Assembly: GCA_043228905.1 (NCBI GenBank)
Contig: JBHGNT010000006.1
Span: 22,196,001 to 22,260,000 of the forward strand
Length of the DNA stretch: 64,000 nucleotides
DNA from: Azolla caroliniana
Taxonomy: Eukaryota > Polypodiophyta
Direction: 5' to 3'
Part shown: positions 45,973 through 57,918 of the stretch, piece after piece
How positions within the stretch are numbered: position 1 is the stretch's first letter
How the letters are laid out: every line of letters starts with the position of its first letter
Made by a program: the position numbers and the translations under genes
The notes under the pieces: model-generated
Database searches by the model: none
Seen by the model: the letters and a program-made list of their open reading frames with translations, nothing else
Told to the model about the DNA's origin: nothing

Positions 45973-48900
45973 TACTCGGACCAACACTTTGACTCAGTTC
46001 GAATCGGAAACTTGCAACATTGCGCTATAATCGGAATTGGCACCGTAGAGCTCAACCTTCCGAGCGGCTCTACACTCGTACTACACAACATCTGACACGT
46101 TCCTGAGCTCTCAAGACCCTTGATCTCAGTCGGACAGCTTGACGAAGCCGGCATCCGTGCCGAATTCTCATTAGGAGGGTGGACACTCCACAAAGGGATC
46201 CTCCTGCTTGCTCAAGGACCAAAGGTACATTCCTTGTACCCTTTATATGTCACACTCAAAGAGGGTGACCTATTTTTGGTTGATATCCCCGTGTCATTGT
46301 TATGGCACGGACGACTTGAACACCTCAGCAAGGCCGACATAACGCACCTATCCAGAGTCGGTTACATCCCCAAACTCTCCTTCTTGGATCACCAATTCTA
46401 CGAGCATTGCTAGTACGGCAAACAAGTAGCGACATCACACCCGACATCAGCACCAAGAGAATCGAGTCCCCTCAATTTGGTCCACTCGGACGTCTGTGGC
46501 CCGATGCCACATCAGTCTCTCGGCGGTGCTTCGAACTTCATCAACTTTATTGACGACTCGACTCGGAAGGTGTGGGGTTACCCCATCAGAACCAAAGATC
46601 GGCTGTTCTCGATCTTCTCCGAATGGCTTGCAATGGTTGAAAACTGAAATGTCTCCAAACCGACAACGGAGGAGAATTCAAGTCTAAAGAATTCGTCAAA
46701 TTTTGTCGAGAACGCAGCATTCGACGTGAATATACGACACCTTATAGTCCGAAGCAGAACGGAATTGCAGAACGCATGAACCGGATGATTCAAGAACGCA
46801 TATTATCCATGCTCCAACACTCCGGACTATCGGATGGCTTCTAGGCGGAGGCTCTACTTACGACAGTACACATAATAAATATGTCGCCAAGCAGACCTCT
46901 AGGACTTCAAATACCTCAGGAAATGTTGAGAATCAAGCTCAACTTGGTCTAGTGTGTGAACTCACCTTGAGAGTGAAGAGACACCTCAACAGTCAAGAGT
47001 CACCATTATGTCACCACTTTGTATTCTAGCATTTAGTATGAGTCATAGAATTATATTCTATGACACATAACTTATGAGCTTTCACATTCCCCATCCTCCA
47101 TGAGCCTTGTAGTTAATGAAGAGAGAGGGTGACTACATAAAGCACCCTCCTCCCATCTTGTATAATGTTGAGTCTTTCTCCTTTGCTAATATACTTTTAC
47201 CTTGCGTATTCCTTGTCTCTCTCACTCTCTCTCTCACTCTCTCATACACACACATAACTCCTATCTCTTGTGCTTCACAAGAATCAATCTCTTGATTCTT
47301 TACATGGTATTAGAGTGGCAGTAAACCGAATTATGACAAGCTGAGGATCTTCGGTTGCAAAGCATACGCCCTCATACCGAAAGACGGTCGCCGAAAACTC
47401 GAACCAAGATCAAGGAAATGCGTTTTCCTTGGATATGGACCCGACGGCGAGATCAGATATTGACTTTGGGACCCCGAGCAAAGACAAATCGTCCGAAGTT
47501 CGGACGTCGTGTTCAATGAGTCGGTTATGCATAAAACGGTCGAAAGGGCTATTGAAGTCCGAAGGGTAATATTCTCCAAAGTGCCAACCCTTCATGAAGG
47601 CCCAGCCCACAACACGAGATCAGTTTCACGGGTAACCGACACCTCCCGCACTGAATCCACCGATTTAGCACAGTCAAGTGACTCGGCTTCCCACCATCTG
47701 ACATCTACACCCGGTGCGACCAGTCCAGTCATACCTCGAAGATCCGAGAGACTGTCGCAACCTCTGGAAAGGTATTCTCCCAGAATTTTCTTTACCGACA
47801 CCGACGAACCGATGTCTTACGAAGAAGCATCGGCATCTGCCGATTCAGCCACATGGCATCTGTCAATGGAGTCGGAAATGCACTCCATTCGGGCAAACAA
47901 GACTTGGAACTTGGTCGAATTACCGAAGATCGACGTGCTCTTCCATGTAAGTGGGTCTATTGACTAAAAGAGACGTCCGACTCGACCAACCCAAAGTACA
48001 AGGCTAGATTAGTTGCGAAGGGATTTAGACAGGAATATGGCATCGACTTCGAAGAAATCTTTTCACCAGTGGTGAAAATGACGACCCTTCGTTTCATGCT
48101 CGGCGTCGTGGCCGCCAACAACTTGGAGTTGATTCAGCTAGATGTAAAAATGGCATTCCTCCACAGTGACCTACAAGAGGAAATCTACATGGAGCAGCCG
48201 AAAGGCTTTGTGGCATCCGGCCAGGAACATCTAGTCTGCCAACTCAGGAAAAGTCTCTACGGTCTGAAACAGGCACCCTGACAGTGGTACAAGAAGTTCG
48301 ACGACTTCATCTAGTCGATCGACTTCTCAACGAGCAATGAGAACCAATGTCTCTTCACCAAAACCGCTCAAGACGGGTCTCCCGTCTTCCTCATCATCTA
48401 CGTGGACGACATGCTACTCTCCGGTCGACATGCCGGAGAGCTCACCGAACTTGTTCGGAAACTGCGATTGAAGTTTGCCATGAAGGACCCCGGTCCGGCA
48501 AGATACATACTTGGTATGAAGATTAGTCGGCATCGTGATAAACGACAACTTTTCTTGTCTCAAACCGACTACATCGGACATGTCTTAGAACGCTTCAACA
48601 TGCACTCAGCCAAGTCTGCTTCGACCCCACTTCCCATTAACCTTCAGCTTTCTCAGCGAGACTGCCCGACATCCGGTCCGGAGGGGGAAGATATGAAGTC
48701 GGTACCGTATGCATCGGTAGTCGGCTCCCTTATGTACGCGATGGTCGCGACACGGACTGATATTTCTCACGTCATAGGAGTCGTCAGTAGACTCATGCAC
48801 AACCCAAGTCGATCGCACTGGAACGCAGTCAAGCATGTGTTTAGATATCTAGCTGGCACAAAAGACCACGACATTCTCTTCGGCCCGAACTCAACCTCAA

Positions 48901-49382
48901 GCCTAGTCGGTTACACCGACTTAGACTTCGCCGGCTGTGTGGACAGTCGGAAATCAACAACCAGATATTGTTTCAAATTCGGCAATGGAGCAATCTCGTG
49001 GAAGTCGAAACTTCAGGAGTGCACAGCCACCTCAACGACCAAAGCGGAATATGTAGCTACGTCCGACACGTCAAAAGAAGCCTTATGGCTCGGTCGGCTG
49101 GCGCACACATTTCGACAGGTTGACTCCGACTCGGCTCCAATTGTCTACAGCGATAGTCAGGGTGTTGTTGCTTTGTCAAAGAATCCAGTTCACCACAACG
49201 CCTCCAAGCATATCGACGTTTGATATCACTTTGTTTGGGACTTCGTCATTTTAGGGAAAATCGGTCTAGAGAAGATATCCACAACCGATAATGTCGCAGA
49301 TGGAATGACCAAGTGTCTTTCGGCGGATCGTTTCCGGTCCCTTCGGCACCAAATGGGCGTAACGAAAAATCGGTCTGATTAA
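45973..49382 (+). pseudogene. pol: Copia pol remnants: integrase, RT, RNase H
   Basis: Fragments run in order. The pre-integrase finger region includes LLWHGRLEHLS. The integrase core includes HSDVCGPM, then after a frameshift QTDNGGEF and SPKQNGIAERMNR. RT includes ARLVAKGFRQEYGIDF, QLDVKMAFLHSDLQEEIYME and catalytic YVDDMLLSG (about 48400). RNase H includes LVGYTDLDFAGCVDSRKSTT and ends at RQVDSD through HNASKHIDV. In-frame stops occur at about 46093, 46411, 46843, 47460, 47965, 48280, 48313 and 49221. The largest open part, 48402-49223, covers the end of RT and RNase H. Confidence 0.9.
46924..47316 (+). mobile_element. LTR plus primer-site fragment inside the copia integrase region
   Basis: A 381-bp block starts TGTTGAGAATCAAGCTCAAC, almost the same start as the solo LTR at 42972, and ends TTCTTTACA. 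It is followed at 47305 by TGGTATTAGAG, a primer-site-like sequence. Host copia pol resumes within a few bases (SKPNYDKLRIFGC). No target duplication is visible. Confidence 0.65.
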
Positions 49383-49579
49383 AGTCGGACACATAGCACA
49401 TGATGGTTTCAGACCACAGACATCAGTTCTTTGAGGATCAGCTTCAGCTCTTCCGACCCGACCGGTTCGGTCTTCTGTCTTCGGATCTTGTCGACTCTAA
49501 CAAAACCAATCTGTCTGATAAACCTTGTATATACCTGTAATTTTATAGATAACCCATGTATACGCCCATTACAGGGGAG

Positions 49580-49882
49580 TGTTGAATACGAGTGTATAAT
49601 GGCCGTATTCACACTATCCCTTTGAACAACCCAAGTTTGGGCTATTTCTGTAAATAGCATAAAGGGCAATTGCCCTAGGACAGTCACTATATAAAGTGAC
49701 TTTGTAACCTTTAAAAAAGGTTGGTTGTCATTCTCTGTAACTATTGCTATTGGAATATAACATTTCCTTTGTGCCTATCTCTCTCACTCTCTCTGTGTGT
49801 ATCTTGTTTCATTCTCATACACAGGTTCTTCTTCATCACGAATGTTGCTTGCACTTCCGCATTGACGGCCTTGTCCCCAACA
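49580..49882 (+). repeat. Copia 3' LTR
   Basis: 303 bp, preceded by the purine tract and followed by the CAAAG duplication. The TATATAAAG site is conserved. Confidence 0.9.
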
Positions 49883-49887
49883 CAAAG

Positions 49888-50815
49888 TACAACCAGATTG
49901 GCACATATGTACTCATGAAAACACATGGCTATGTAAGGTTAGTTGGGACCCTTTGCAATGGACATGGTGTGATCCTTATGTGGGGCAATGTAACAATCCT
50001 ATCCCTTTCTTTCAATTCACAACTAGACTGGGTCGCCATATTATAGCCACTCAATCTGCCCGAGATCCAGCTGATGCAAAGGTCTGGAAAACACATCATG
50101 TTCCTAACACAATTATCACCAAGTTTTGACAAAACGTTGGAAACAACAACACGTGAAGCGAATCACCACTTTCTAATGGCTATTAATACATAAGTCACTA
50201 CCAGTTGGTGCATGGCAGCGTGGGAACCTCAGCTCTCCTAATTGTGTAGCGTGTCCAACTGTAGTAGAATCAATATGACATGCTCTATGAGACTGCCCAG
50301 AGTCCCATCGAATATGGCGGAGGGTTGGCCGCTTATTGCAATTATGCCAGGTGCAAGGCTCAATCAAGTGGGGGAATGTATGTTGGCTATCATGGCAGGC
50401 CCCAGTTGACAGATATGAGCATAAGGAAGAGGGGATGACTTTGGTTATAAAAGCACAAGAGGTTTTTTTCTCCACCATTAACAATGTCCACTCAACTCCT
50501 ATCAATGCCAAATCTCAAGTTGTGTTGGAATTGGTCAACCCAATAACTCTTTGGATTCTATGGAAACAATGGTGTAGACGGGTCTTCTCCAACCAAACCG
50601 TGTAGCCAATAGTGTTAATGCAAGAGATATGGAGTGAAGTGGTAGCCACTCTAAAGAGCCAATATGATGGCCTCAAGGGTGACTCCAATGGAGTTGAAAG
50701 ACAACGACTAGCCTTCATCCAACAATGGTCGTCCTCCCCCTTTATTGAGTCGGTGGGCATCCACATAGGATGGACCTATCGTGTCCCTGCAGGGATTTGT
50801 ATATACTAATCTCAT
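49888..50815 (+). pseudogene. LINE-2 ORF2 C-terminal region with zf-RVT domain
   Basis: Reading resumes after the copia element. YNQIGTYVLMKTHGYVRLVG is followed by several stops, then SLPVGAWQRG, CVACPTVVESI and DCPESHRIWRRVGRLLQLC, the zinc-binding region typical of plant LINEs. It ends with WGNVCWLSWQAP and ERQRLAFIQQWSSSPFI. Confidence 0.7.
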
Positions 50816-51950
50816 TGTAAAATTTTATAACTAATAGGAGTTTTTTTTTTTGGAAAAGAAAAAACATATTTTGGATCTCCTCTATCTCATTCCGTGGATT
50901 AAGAGGGATAGTGCCTCCCCCACACATCTACTCCATAACGTAAAACTTGTGTTATCATGGCATTAAGTAACATTAGTTTCATTTCCCATCTATGAGTATA
51001 AGTTTGGTTGCATTGATTTTCCAACATATAATAATTTTCCAACAATCTTGAAGCCTAGACTCAAAGCATACACTCCCTTTATTTGTGGAGGGTACATCAA
51101 TACCATGATACTTAAAGCTTTGCATAATTTGTACACACTCCTTTATATGTAAGTGTAGTGTATTTGTGAGGTTGGATAGTTCGCACTACCATCATTTTTG
51201 TTTTATCCACATTTACAATTAGTTGGCAAAATGCTTATAATGCTCAAAGTAAATGTTGCATATAATCAAAATCAAATTAAAAGATAACCACATCATCTGC
51301 ATATAAAAGCAATAAGATAACTTGTTGCATAAATTTTGGTGCATCTAATCTTTATTCTCTTGCAACCCTATTCACCACTTCTTCCAATTTATCATGCATA
51401 AACCAAAGAGTGTATGTGATAGTGGACATCCTTACTTAACCCCCATGTTACTTAAAAAGTAATTCGAGAATTCATTCTCAGTTTTTAGTTGGAATCTAAC
51501 TTGCTCATATAATCATGTAATAGCAACTAATTGATCCTCTACTAGCATGCCAAAATCCACCATTCTATTCAAAGCTCACTTTGCATTATTATATCAAAAG
51601 CTTATTTAAAATCAAGAAATTAACAACATAGTGTTTTTCCTAGAAGCCAACTTTCTTCCATAATTACTCTTAATGTAACCAAAAGATCCATAGTGGAGTG
51701 TTTTGGTCTAAAACCTACTTGTTGGCTAGGTACTCGTTTGTTTCTACTTTCAACCCATGAACTTATTTTTGGCTCCGTGATAACACTATATAATTTAGCA
51801 ATAGTTGAAATCAACATGATTGTGCAATAGTTTGATTCTTGATTCCTACCTCCTAAATGGGCTTGATCCAATTATTTGACAAACCTTGTTTAATAACTTG
51901 ATCTATAATAGTCATTATCCAATGACACAAATGTGACATTGTTCATTTTA

Positions 51951-52232
51951 ACAACTAACTTCTAATGAGAGTTACATATGGTGTATTGTCATTAGCCATC
52001 TTCGTTGTTCCCTTATTGAGATCTTTAATGTCAATGCATGTATTACAAGGTGTTTCAAGGCTCTCCAATAGAAAACACACTCATTTTGTTGTCAAAACTA
52101 GAGAGTGGTCTCTCATGAAGTCTGAAGTGAGTCTCCTCAACACCAAACCAACCCACTTTCCACACTCGATACCAAGCCTAGGGTTTCACAGTATTATTCA
52201 CTTTCATGATGCCCAAAACACTAAATTCACAT
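51951..52232. other. Intergenic, left flank of a MITE
   Basis: No gene recognised; a 90-codon plus-strand frame here has no known family. Confidence 0.35.
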
Positions 52233-52508
52233 CATAGTATGAACCATACGTACCATACGTGCATTCGCATCCGTGAATGGTTCAATCATTCGCGAAAGAA
52301 AAACACCCTCAAAGAATGATAAATACCATACTTTTGGATTAACTATTTATTATGAGGTAGATAAGCCTAAAATTTTTTAAAAAAACATTAAAAAAATGGG
52401 GAAAAAACAAAAAAAAAAACACAAGAATGTTTGAATAACATTCGCATTCGTTTTCCAACGTAGGAAAACGAATGTTATACTAGACGAACACGAATTTTAC
52501 GTACTATG
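52233..52508. mobile_element. hAT-type MITE with an 8-bp target duplication
   Basis: ATTCACAT lies on both sides (52225-52232 and 52509-52516). The 276-bp element begins CATAGTATG and ends CGTACTATG, giving short terminal inverted repeats CATAGTA(T/C)G. An 8-bp duplication and a CA-starting short TIR are the marks of hAT non-autonomous elements. The interior is AT-rich with ATTCG-type motifs near both ends and no coding potential. Confidence 0.7.
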
Positions 52509-52516
52509 ATTCACAT

Positions 52517-54762
52517 ACACCATTCAAAATGAAAGCTACAAAACTACCCTTACACACTTTCACAATTCCTAAAGTCTCACCCCCAAATAGCAAAAAACAA
52601 AACAATCACACTTTTACTTACAAATATGCATGTTCATACATATCTTGCACATATGACTACATCTTCCCATATTCATTAAAACACACATATATACATAGAC
52701 ATGAATCCACACTTTATGAATACTTATCAACACAATGACATAGACATACAAAATCATACATACCATTACATACATGCACATAATCACATATACCAATTCC
52801 CACAAACATTGGCACATGTAACAACACTAGTTAAGATAAATGGAAGATATATCATGAGCACATTCACACATAAATGTCATAGACGAACACACATTTTTGC
52901 ATCTTTTTGGGCACGCCCATTCTCTCACACACTATTGTCATATAAGCACTCACCAAATCATGAACTTTTGCACTTACACCCATCCATATGTAAGAACTTA
53001 CAAGCATAATACCAAGTGCTCCTACACATGTCAATTTAAGAAGTTACTGAGCACACGTGTGCGACACCTCAAACTTCAACATTGGAAACTATAAATCCAA
53101 CGTCCTCAACCTTGTTTTCCTGTGATCCCACTCAACATTTCACGCACACGAATTTCCACATCAATGATCTTCGCATGGATGAAGAACTCCAACTAAGTAA
53201 AACATTGTTAACCAATTCCATGCAACTGGATATTGGTAAAAAATGATGGAAGAAGTGTAGCACTAAAGAAAGAGATGAAGGAATATGCATAAAGACAAGA
53301 GAATTAAGAGACTTCTAATCCTCTTGCTAACATTTTTAGAGAGCTGGAGCTAAAGTTTAAGCCTCTCTTACTTTCATTTCCTTCTAATTTATCATCTCAA
53401 CCCTAATATTGTGTAATTTTGTAAGACACAAAATGTAAACTTCCATCTTAAGTCTTTGGGTCATAGGATGCAACTCCCTAATCATTAATCATGCTTGTCT
53501 CTCATTGTTTTCAATATTTCTTTAGTAATTAGCATTACAGGATTAAGAGTGCTAAAGTGAGATTGTACTTGTATATGTGCATCTAAGCATTTTGTTTAGA
53601 GATTTCTTTGTTTGTTCTTTAGTGTTTGCGCATAGGCGTAGGAGTGAATCAACATTTTCTTATATTCATCTCATCAACAAAGAATAGATGTTATCTTGAA
53701 CCTCGTAGAACTTGGTTCTAGGTTAGTTATGTAGATCTGGATAGAACAACACGAGGTAAGCCCTAAATTTCCCCATAAGCCTTAGCACAATGTAACACAT
53801 CTAGAATTTTTACGCATCGTTTTCATATGAGTTTTTTCTTCCACTATGACCCATCTCTAGTGAAAACCATTTCAAGTTAAGTGGAATTGTAGATTTCTCC
53901 TCTTTGAAGTTCATTATATAATATCCTTAGGTGCATTGTGAATTATAAATGGCTATCAAATATCAAGAACGATGATTGACTAAATCTATTGTCTTTTGCA
54001 ATGGTCCTACTTGTAGATTATCACCATTTTCTAGCTTTCCACATACCATTGAAAACATGCACAAGTTGTAGTTCCAAATGCTTCATTAATATCATGAAAA
54101 TTTTGCAAATTACAAAGCTTATTTCACAAATTTTGAATTAACTACACTCTAGAAATAAATCAATATTGTTTTTAATTTTCAATAAGAACTATCTAATATT
54201 ATGACAATGTAATCATATCATCATGTATTGTTTTTAATAGTTACATGTTTCTTTTTTCATGAGCACCTATAAGTACACACTTCTTTTTTAATGATCATAA
54301 TGAAAAAGGTATTTGTTAGCCTATTTCGGCTAACTTGAGAACCCTAACATGAAAATGTAAGGGGGCGAAATAAATTTATAGTAATTAATGAGGATCTAAT
54401 AAGGAGCACTCATGTATTGTGCGTTTTAATAAAAGACAAATATTGATGGACGCATTAAATAGAAGTTCACATGAAACCATGAGAATTGATATTCAATTTC
54501 ATTGAGAACTTGGGTTTGTGCTTTCTACTATAACATAAATCAATTGAAGGTGTGACTTGATATTTTGTGTAGTTGTTACAATTCTATCATGAGACAATTC
54601 CTGACTCTTTCTTAAAGGCTCTGCAAAAAATAAATAAATCACAACCGAAGTGATCATTTCGACAAAAAGGGCAATTTTCCTTACGAAGGTAAGGACAAAT
54701 GATCACATATATGTGACTTTGATTTAAAGGGGGAACAAGATGGACGCCCAATTTGTTATTGA
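52517..54762. other. Intergenic, no gene recognised
   Basis: AT-rich, with CATA/CACA-rich stretches at about 52620-52800 that produce short shadow frames. The last few hundred bases probably include the 3' UTR of the BTB gene. Confidence 0.4.
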
Positions 54763-57459
54763 TCATATAGTAGGCTTTTGGAAACGATCTTGTTGCATTA
54801 TAGATTGTGACACTTTGACAGCAAGAAGTGGGTTCTTCATTGCAAATTCCTCATATTCACGAGTAAACAGCAAGGAATCCGAATTTCCTACGATCATGTT
54901 CATGGCTGCTTCCTTTAAAGCATTAGCACAATTCAATCGGCTTGCCGTCACTAATGCCTCAAGCGCATTCTCTAAGTTCAATATGCTTATGAGATAGATC
55001 TCACATATCTCCACTAATAATGGAATATCATATTTGTATCCAGCTAGCATGAGTCCAAGTGAATGACCCTCTAGTGCTTCTATTGTTAGTCGACCGGTGT
55101 ACATGAACTCTAATAGGTACTTCAATTCGACATGAGTAATTTCCCGGATATGAATCCTCAAGTTGTCGGTTGCATCCACCTCTAGCATTGTCCTGAAAAT
55201 AGTGGATCTACTGGCCTGCATTCAAAGAGGCCTTTCATTAACAATACTTGCAAGTGTTAGAATCTAGCAATATATAAAAAGTGAAATCAATAAGAAACAC
55301 CAAAAATGAAAAAAAATAAAAGCTGGAACACTTCAGTATTTGAGCAAGCCAATAGCTCTCCAGAAGATCTAAGCTTATAGAGCAGGACGAAAACAATAAT
55401 GAACAAAAGCAATATTGCCGTTGCCAACCAAAAACATACAAGCAAAAACTTCTCGATCACGTTTCTATTGTACATGAAACCAAATGCCATAAATATCAAT
55501 AACTTATTTGAACCTTTAAAGAGATACAGCTCTCCACCTTACCATGATCACCTTATGAACTTTAATAGAGCAACCATCATCCGTGACAAGTTCCAAATCA
55601 GTATGAAATCCTTCCATCAATGCATCGCCTAATGCTCCCAAATACTCAATCTTCTTTGATGCGGTGGCTACAGCTTGTTCTAATTGTTTGATGTTCTTCA
55701 GTGCATCAGCTAGATCCCCCTGTTTAGAATAATAAAAAACATTTAGGTTAAACATGGGATTTTTCCTTGTCTTCTTTACAGAAAGAAATCTCATAGTTGA
55801 TATCATACACAAGCAAAATCACGACACTCAATGAGAACTGCATGTATGCTACAATCAAATGCATACATACATATTTACATCCACCATGTATATATGCAAG
55901 AGGTATCAACAAGGCACGATGTTATGCTACATGAATAAGATTCACATTGAATGATATCTACATAAATGTACCAATTGGAACTGGATAGTATTCTTATCGT
56001 TTGCATAACTAGGCATAACCTTATAAAAGTGACAAGCATGAAGGTGGAAACATCGGGCATCTTATCCATGCATATGGGCAACTGTATTTGCCGATAATGC
56101 ATATATTTATAATTAATGACCCTGTATAATGTTGAAATTAATATCACTAACTTAAGTCTTTCCGCAGTTTTCTTACGCTTCATGAAGAAAAGGTTGCAAT
56201 CACCCTAATATCCATATAACATACAGATTAACTACAATTAGCATCACATCTCCATCTTTACACATGACAATCGTAAAGGCTAATATACAATGTAGCATCC
56301 CAAGTTGATCATTGCAAATAATGACCCCACAAAATATACACAATTAGCATTATTACATCACAATCACCCTATGCAGTGTATAAAACATACACAATCACAA
56401 CTTAACTTTACTTAATCACCTTACACAATGTACATCTTTACTATGCGTAATCGCCCTGTACCATCATTATGTATAGCATTAACGTCACAAATTACAACCT
56501 AAACTTGATCGTCACAATAAACACCTTATATGATGTACAAAGTTTTTACATCACAAATTTTTAACCTTTACAGGATAAGCACCCCATATCATGGACCATA
56601 TTAAAATCACAAACTTACTCTTTACACATGACGACCTTATATAATATGCAGAATCAGCATGGCAAACTTAATGTTTACCTTATCAACATCAAAAACTTAA
56701 TCTATGCTACATATATAATCGCCTTATCTAATGCACAGAATTAACATCACAAATTTGATCTTCACACAAAAAAACCTATATAATATACAGACTTTATATT
56801 CACAAACCTGTAATGTTTAAACATATACATATATATAATGTACAGAACTGACATCAGCAACTTGTGAATCTTTACACATATAATGTACAGAATTACAATA
56901 AGAAACTTTTGAACCTGTATACATACAATGTGCAGAATCAACATGAGAAAATTTTAAATTTTTACACATATAATGTGCATCATTAACATAAAAAAAACTC
57001 TTAATCTTCACACATATAATGTACAGGATTAGCAGCACAATCTTTTAATCTTTATACGTAATGGCCCTATATAATGTACGCAGTTAACGTTACAAGCTTT
57101 ACTCTTTTTGGCGTCAATTCATGAAATTTGAAGCGAATCGACATAAAACAAGCAGAAGAATTAAAGAACGAGACGCTACATACCTTCAAATGGTTTCTAG
57201 TTAGGGTTCGAGGACGTGAAGCATCCGATTCTTTACCATCCTCCCTCTTCTTAACCTCCTCGGTGTCCAGACGTTGAGAGAGAAGAAGGATCTCCTGAGC
57301 GGCATGGAAACAGCGAGAGCAGATATCGTTGAGGTTTCGCGATCGGAAGGGGTAGTCACAGAGGCAACAGGACTCCATAGGTCTCTGGGACTGTTTCCTG
57401 TACCCTCTCGCGTCGGTGTCGCTGTCGCGGTCTTCCTCTGCGTCTCTGTTCCTGCGCAT
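54763..57459 (-). CDS. BTB/POZ domain protein with N-terminal Cys motif and coiled coil (three exons)
   Basis: This is a likely substrate adaptor for CUL3-type ubiquitin ligases. Exons are 57184-57459, 55543-55719 and 54763-55215, all joined in phase 0, giving 301 residues. The N-terminal exon carries CCLCDYPF and CSRC, a CxxC pair at about residues 31-50 like a small zinc-binding unit, after a charged Arg/Asp-rich start. Exon 2 has a helical segment (ALKNIKQLEQAVATASKKIE) and starts the BTB fold (DLELVTDDGCSIKVHKVIM). Exon 3 completes it: ASRSTIFRTML, YLLEFMYTGRL, KYDIPLLVEICEIYL. A BACK-like helical tail follows. The layout resembles Arabidopsis At4g08455-type proteins. A second in-frame ATG at residue 28 is a possible alternative start. 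The gene is undisrupted; its target is unknown. Confidence 0.9.
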
Positions 57460-57643
57460 CGGCCATAGCCAAAAGCTCTCCTTTCTCGTTATTTACCAGA
57501 CTACCCCTGTGATTTCTGATAATTACAAATAGTACCCCCGGCCTTTATATATATAACTACCATTTTGGAGGGCCTTGGGAAGAAAAAGAGAAAGTGCGAT
57601 AAATACATCATACATTCATTATTATTATTATTATAGGAATCGG
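57460..57643. promoter_or_regulatory. 5' flank of the BTB gene with a GTTATTTACC...ACCCCTG unit
   Basis: At 57489-57545 the sequence resembles the repeat unit upstream of the Bet1-like gene (ATTTAC, AACTACCCCTG and TTTCT in the same order). It lies 30-90 bp upstream of the start codon. An ATT microsatellite is at about 57616-57634. Confidence 0.4.
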
Positions 57644-57918
57644 CAACAGTTCGGTCTCGGCTTAACCGGTTTGGAAAGTTTTCAAACTTGAACCGAGCCA
57701 ATTCCTAAACCGGTTAAGCGAATCGGTTTGGACAAAGCCCTTTAGCCTTAATCAGTTTGTAAACCGGTTTGGCCTCATCCGATTCGATTCGGCTTGAGCT
57801 TTGTCAAACCGAGCTCAAACCATTTAAAGAAGGTCAAGCCTAAACAGAGCCAAACCAAACCACCAAATTGTTTTTTAAACGGTTTAGCGGCTCAGTTTAG
57901 GTTTGAACCGAGCTGTTG
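57644..57918. mobile_element. MITE-like element rich in AACCGGTT
   Basis: The 275-bp block begins CAACAGTTCGGT and ends in ACCGAGCTGTTG, giving imperfect inverted ends CAACAG(T/C)TCGGT. The interior has several AACCGGTT and CGGTTTGG motifs. I could not find a matching target duplication, so the boundaries are approximate. Confidence 0.5.

Larger units (their letters stand above)
44003..49882 (+). mobile_element. Ty1/copia retrotransposon, old and inactive
   Basis: LTRs at 44003-44304 and 49580-49882 differ at many sites, mostly transitions. A 5-bp duplication, CAAAG, flanks the element (43998-44002 and 49883-49887). A tRNA-Met-type primer site, TGGTATCAGAGC, lies at 44307-44318 and a purine tract ACAGGGGAG at 49571-49579. 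Gene order is gag with a CCHC knuckle, protease, integrase, RT, RNase H, as in copia elements. Many stop codons, a frameshift near 46640 and an LTR fragment inside the integrase region show that it is dead. Confidence 0.95.
41088..50859 (+). mobile_element. LINE-2: 5'-truncated LINE with a 16-bp target duplication
   Basis: AAAAACATATTTTGGA occurs at 41072-41087 and again at 50860-50875, bracketing the element as a target-site duplication within LINE-3. The body starts inside ORF2, just before RT. RT motifs include MIYLIPKSGGS, TGFVRNRSI, NFEKAYDRV, FVRQGCPLAPSLF and FADDTVVY (about 42310). The C-terminal parts lie at 42700-42971, 43427-44002 and 49888-50810, interrupted by a solo LTR and a copia element. 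The last part holds the zinc-binding region (CVACPTVVESI, DCPESHRIW). The 3' end has a T-run and TTGGAAAAGAA. Confidence 0.85.
40840..51950 (-). mobile_element. LINE-3: reverse-transcriptase remnant, split by LINE-2
   Basis: On the minus strand, 51950-50860 carries an RT remnant: IMLISTIAKLYSVI, QQVGFRPKHSTMDLL and, at 51292-51303, the catalytic YADD in LLLYADDVVIF. The frame continues with QVLRYGVDVWGG and IEEIQNM. It then jumps to 41087-40840, where LRNQVGLK and INNMSNHTHLAW continue the same protein. LINE-2 lies between the two parts. Several stops make it inactive. The family resembles LINEs whose C-terminus carries a CRLC-type finger, like the fragment at 59500-59832. Confidence 0.75.
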
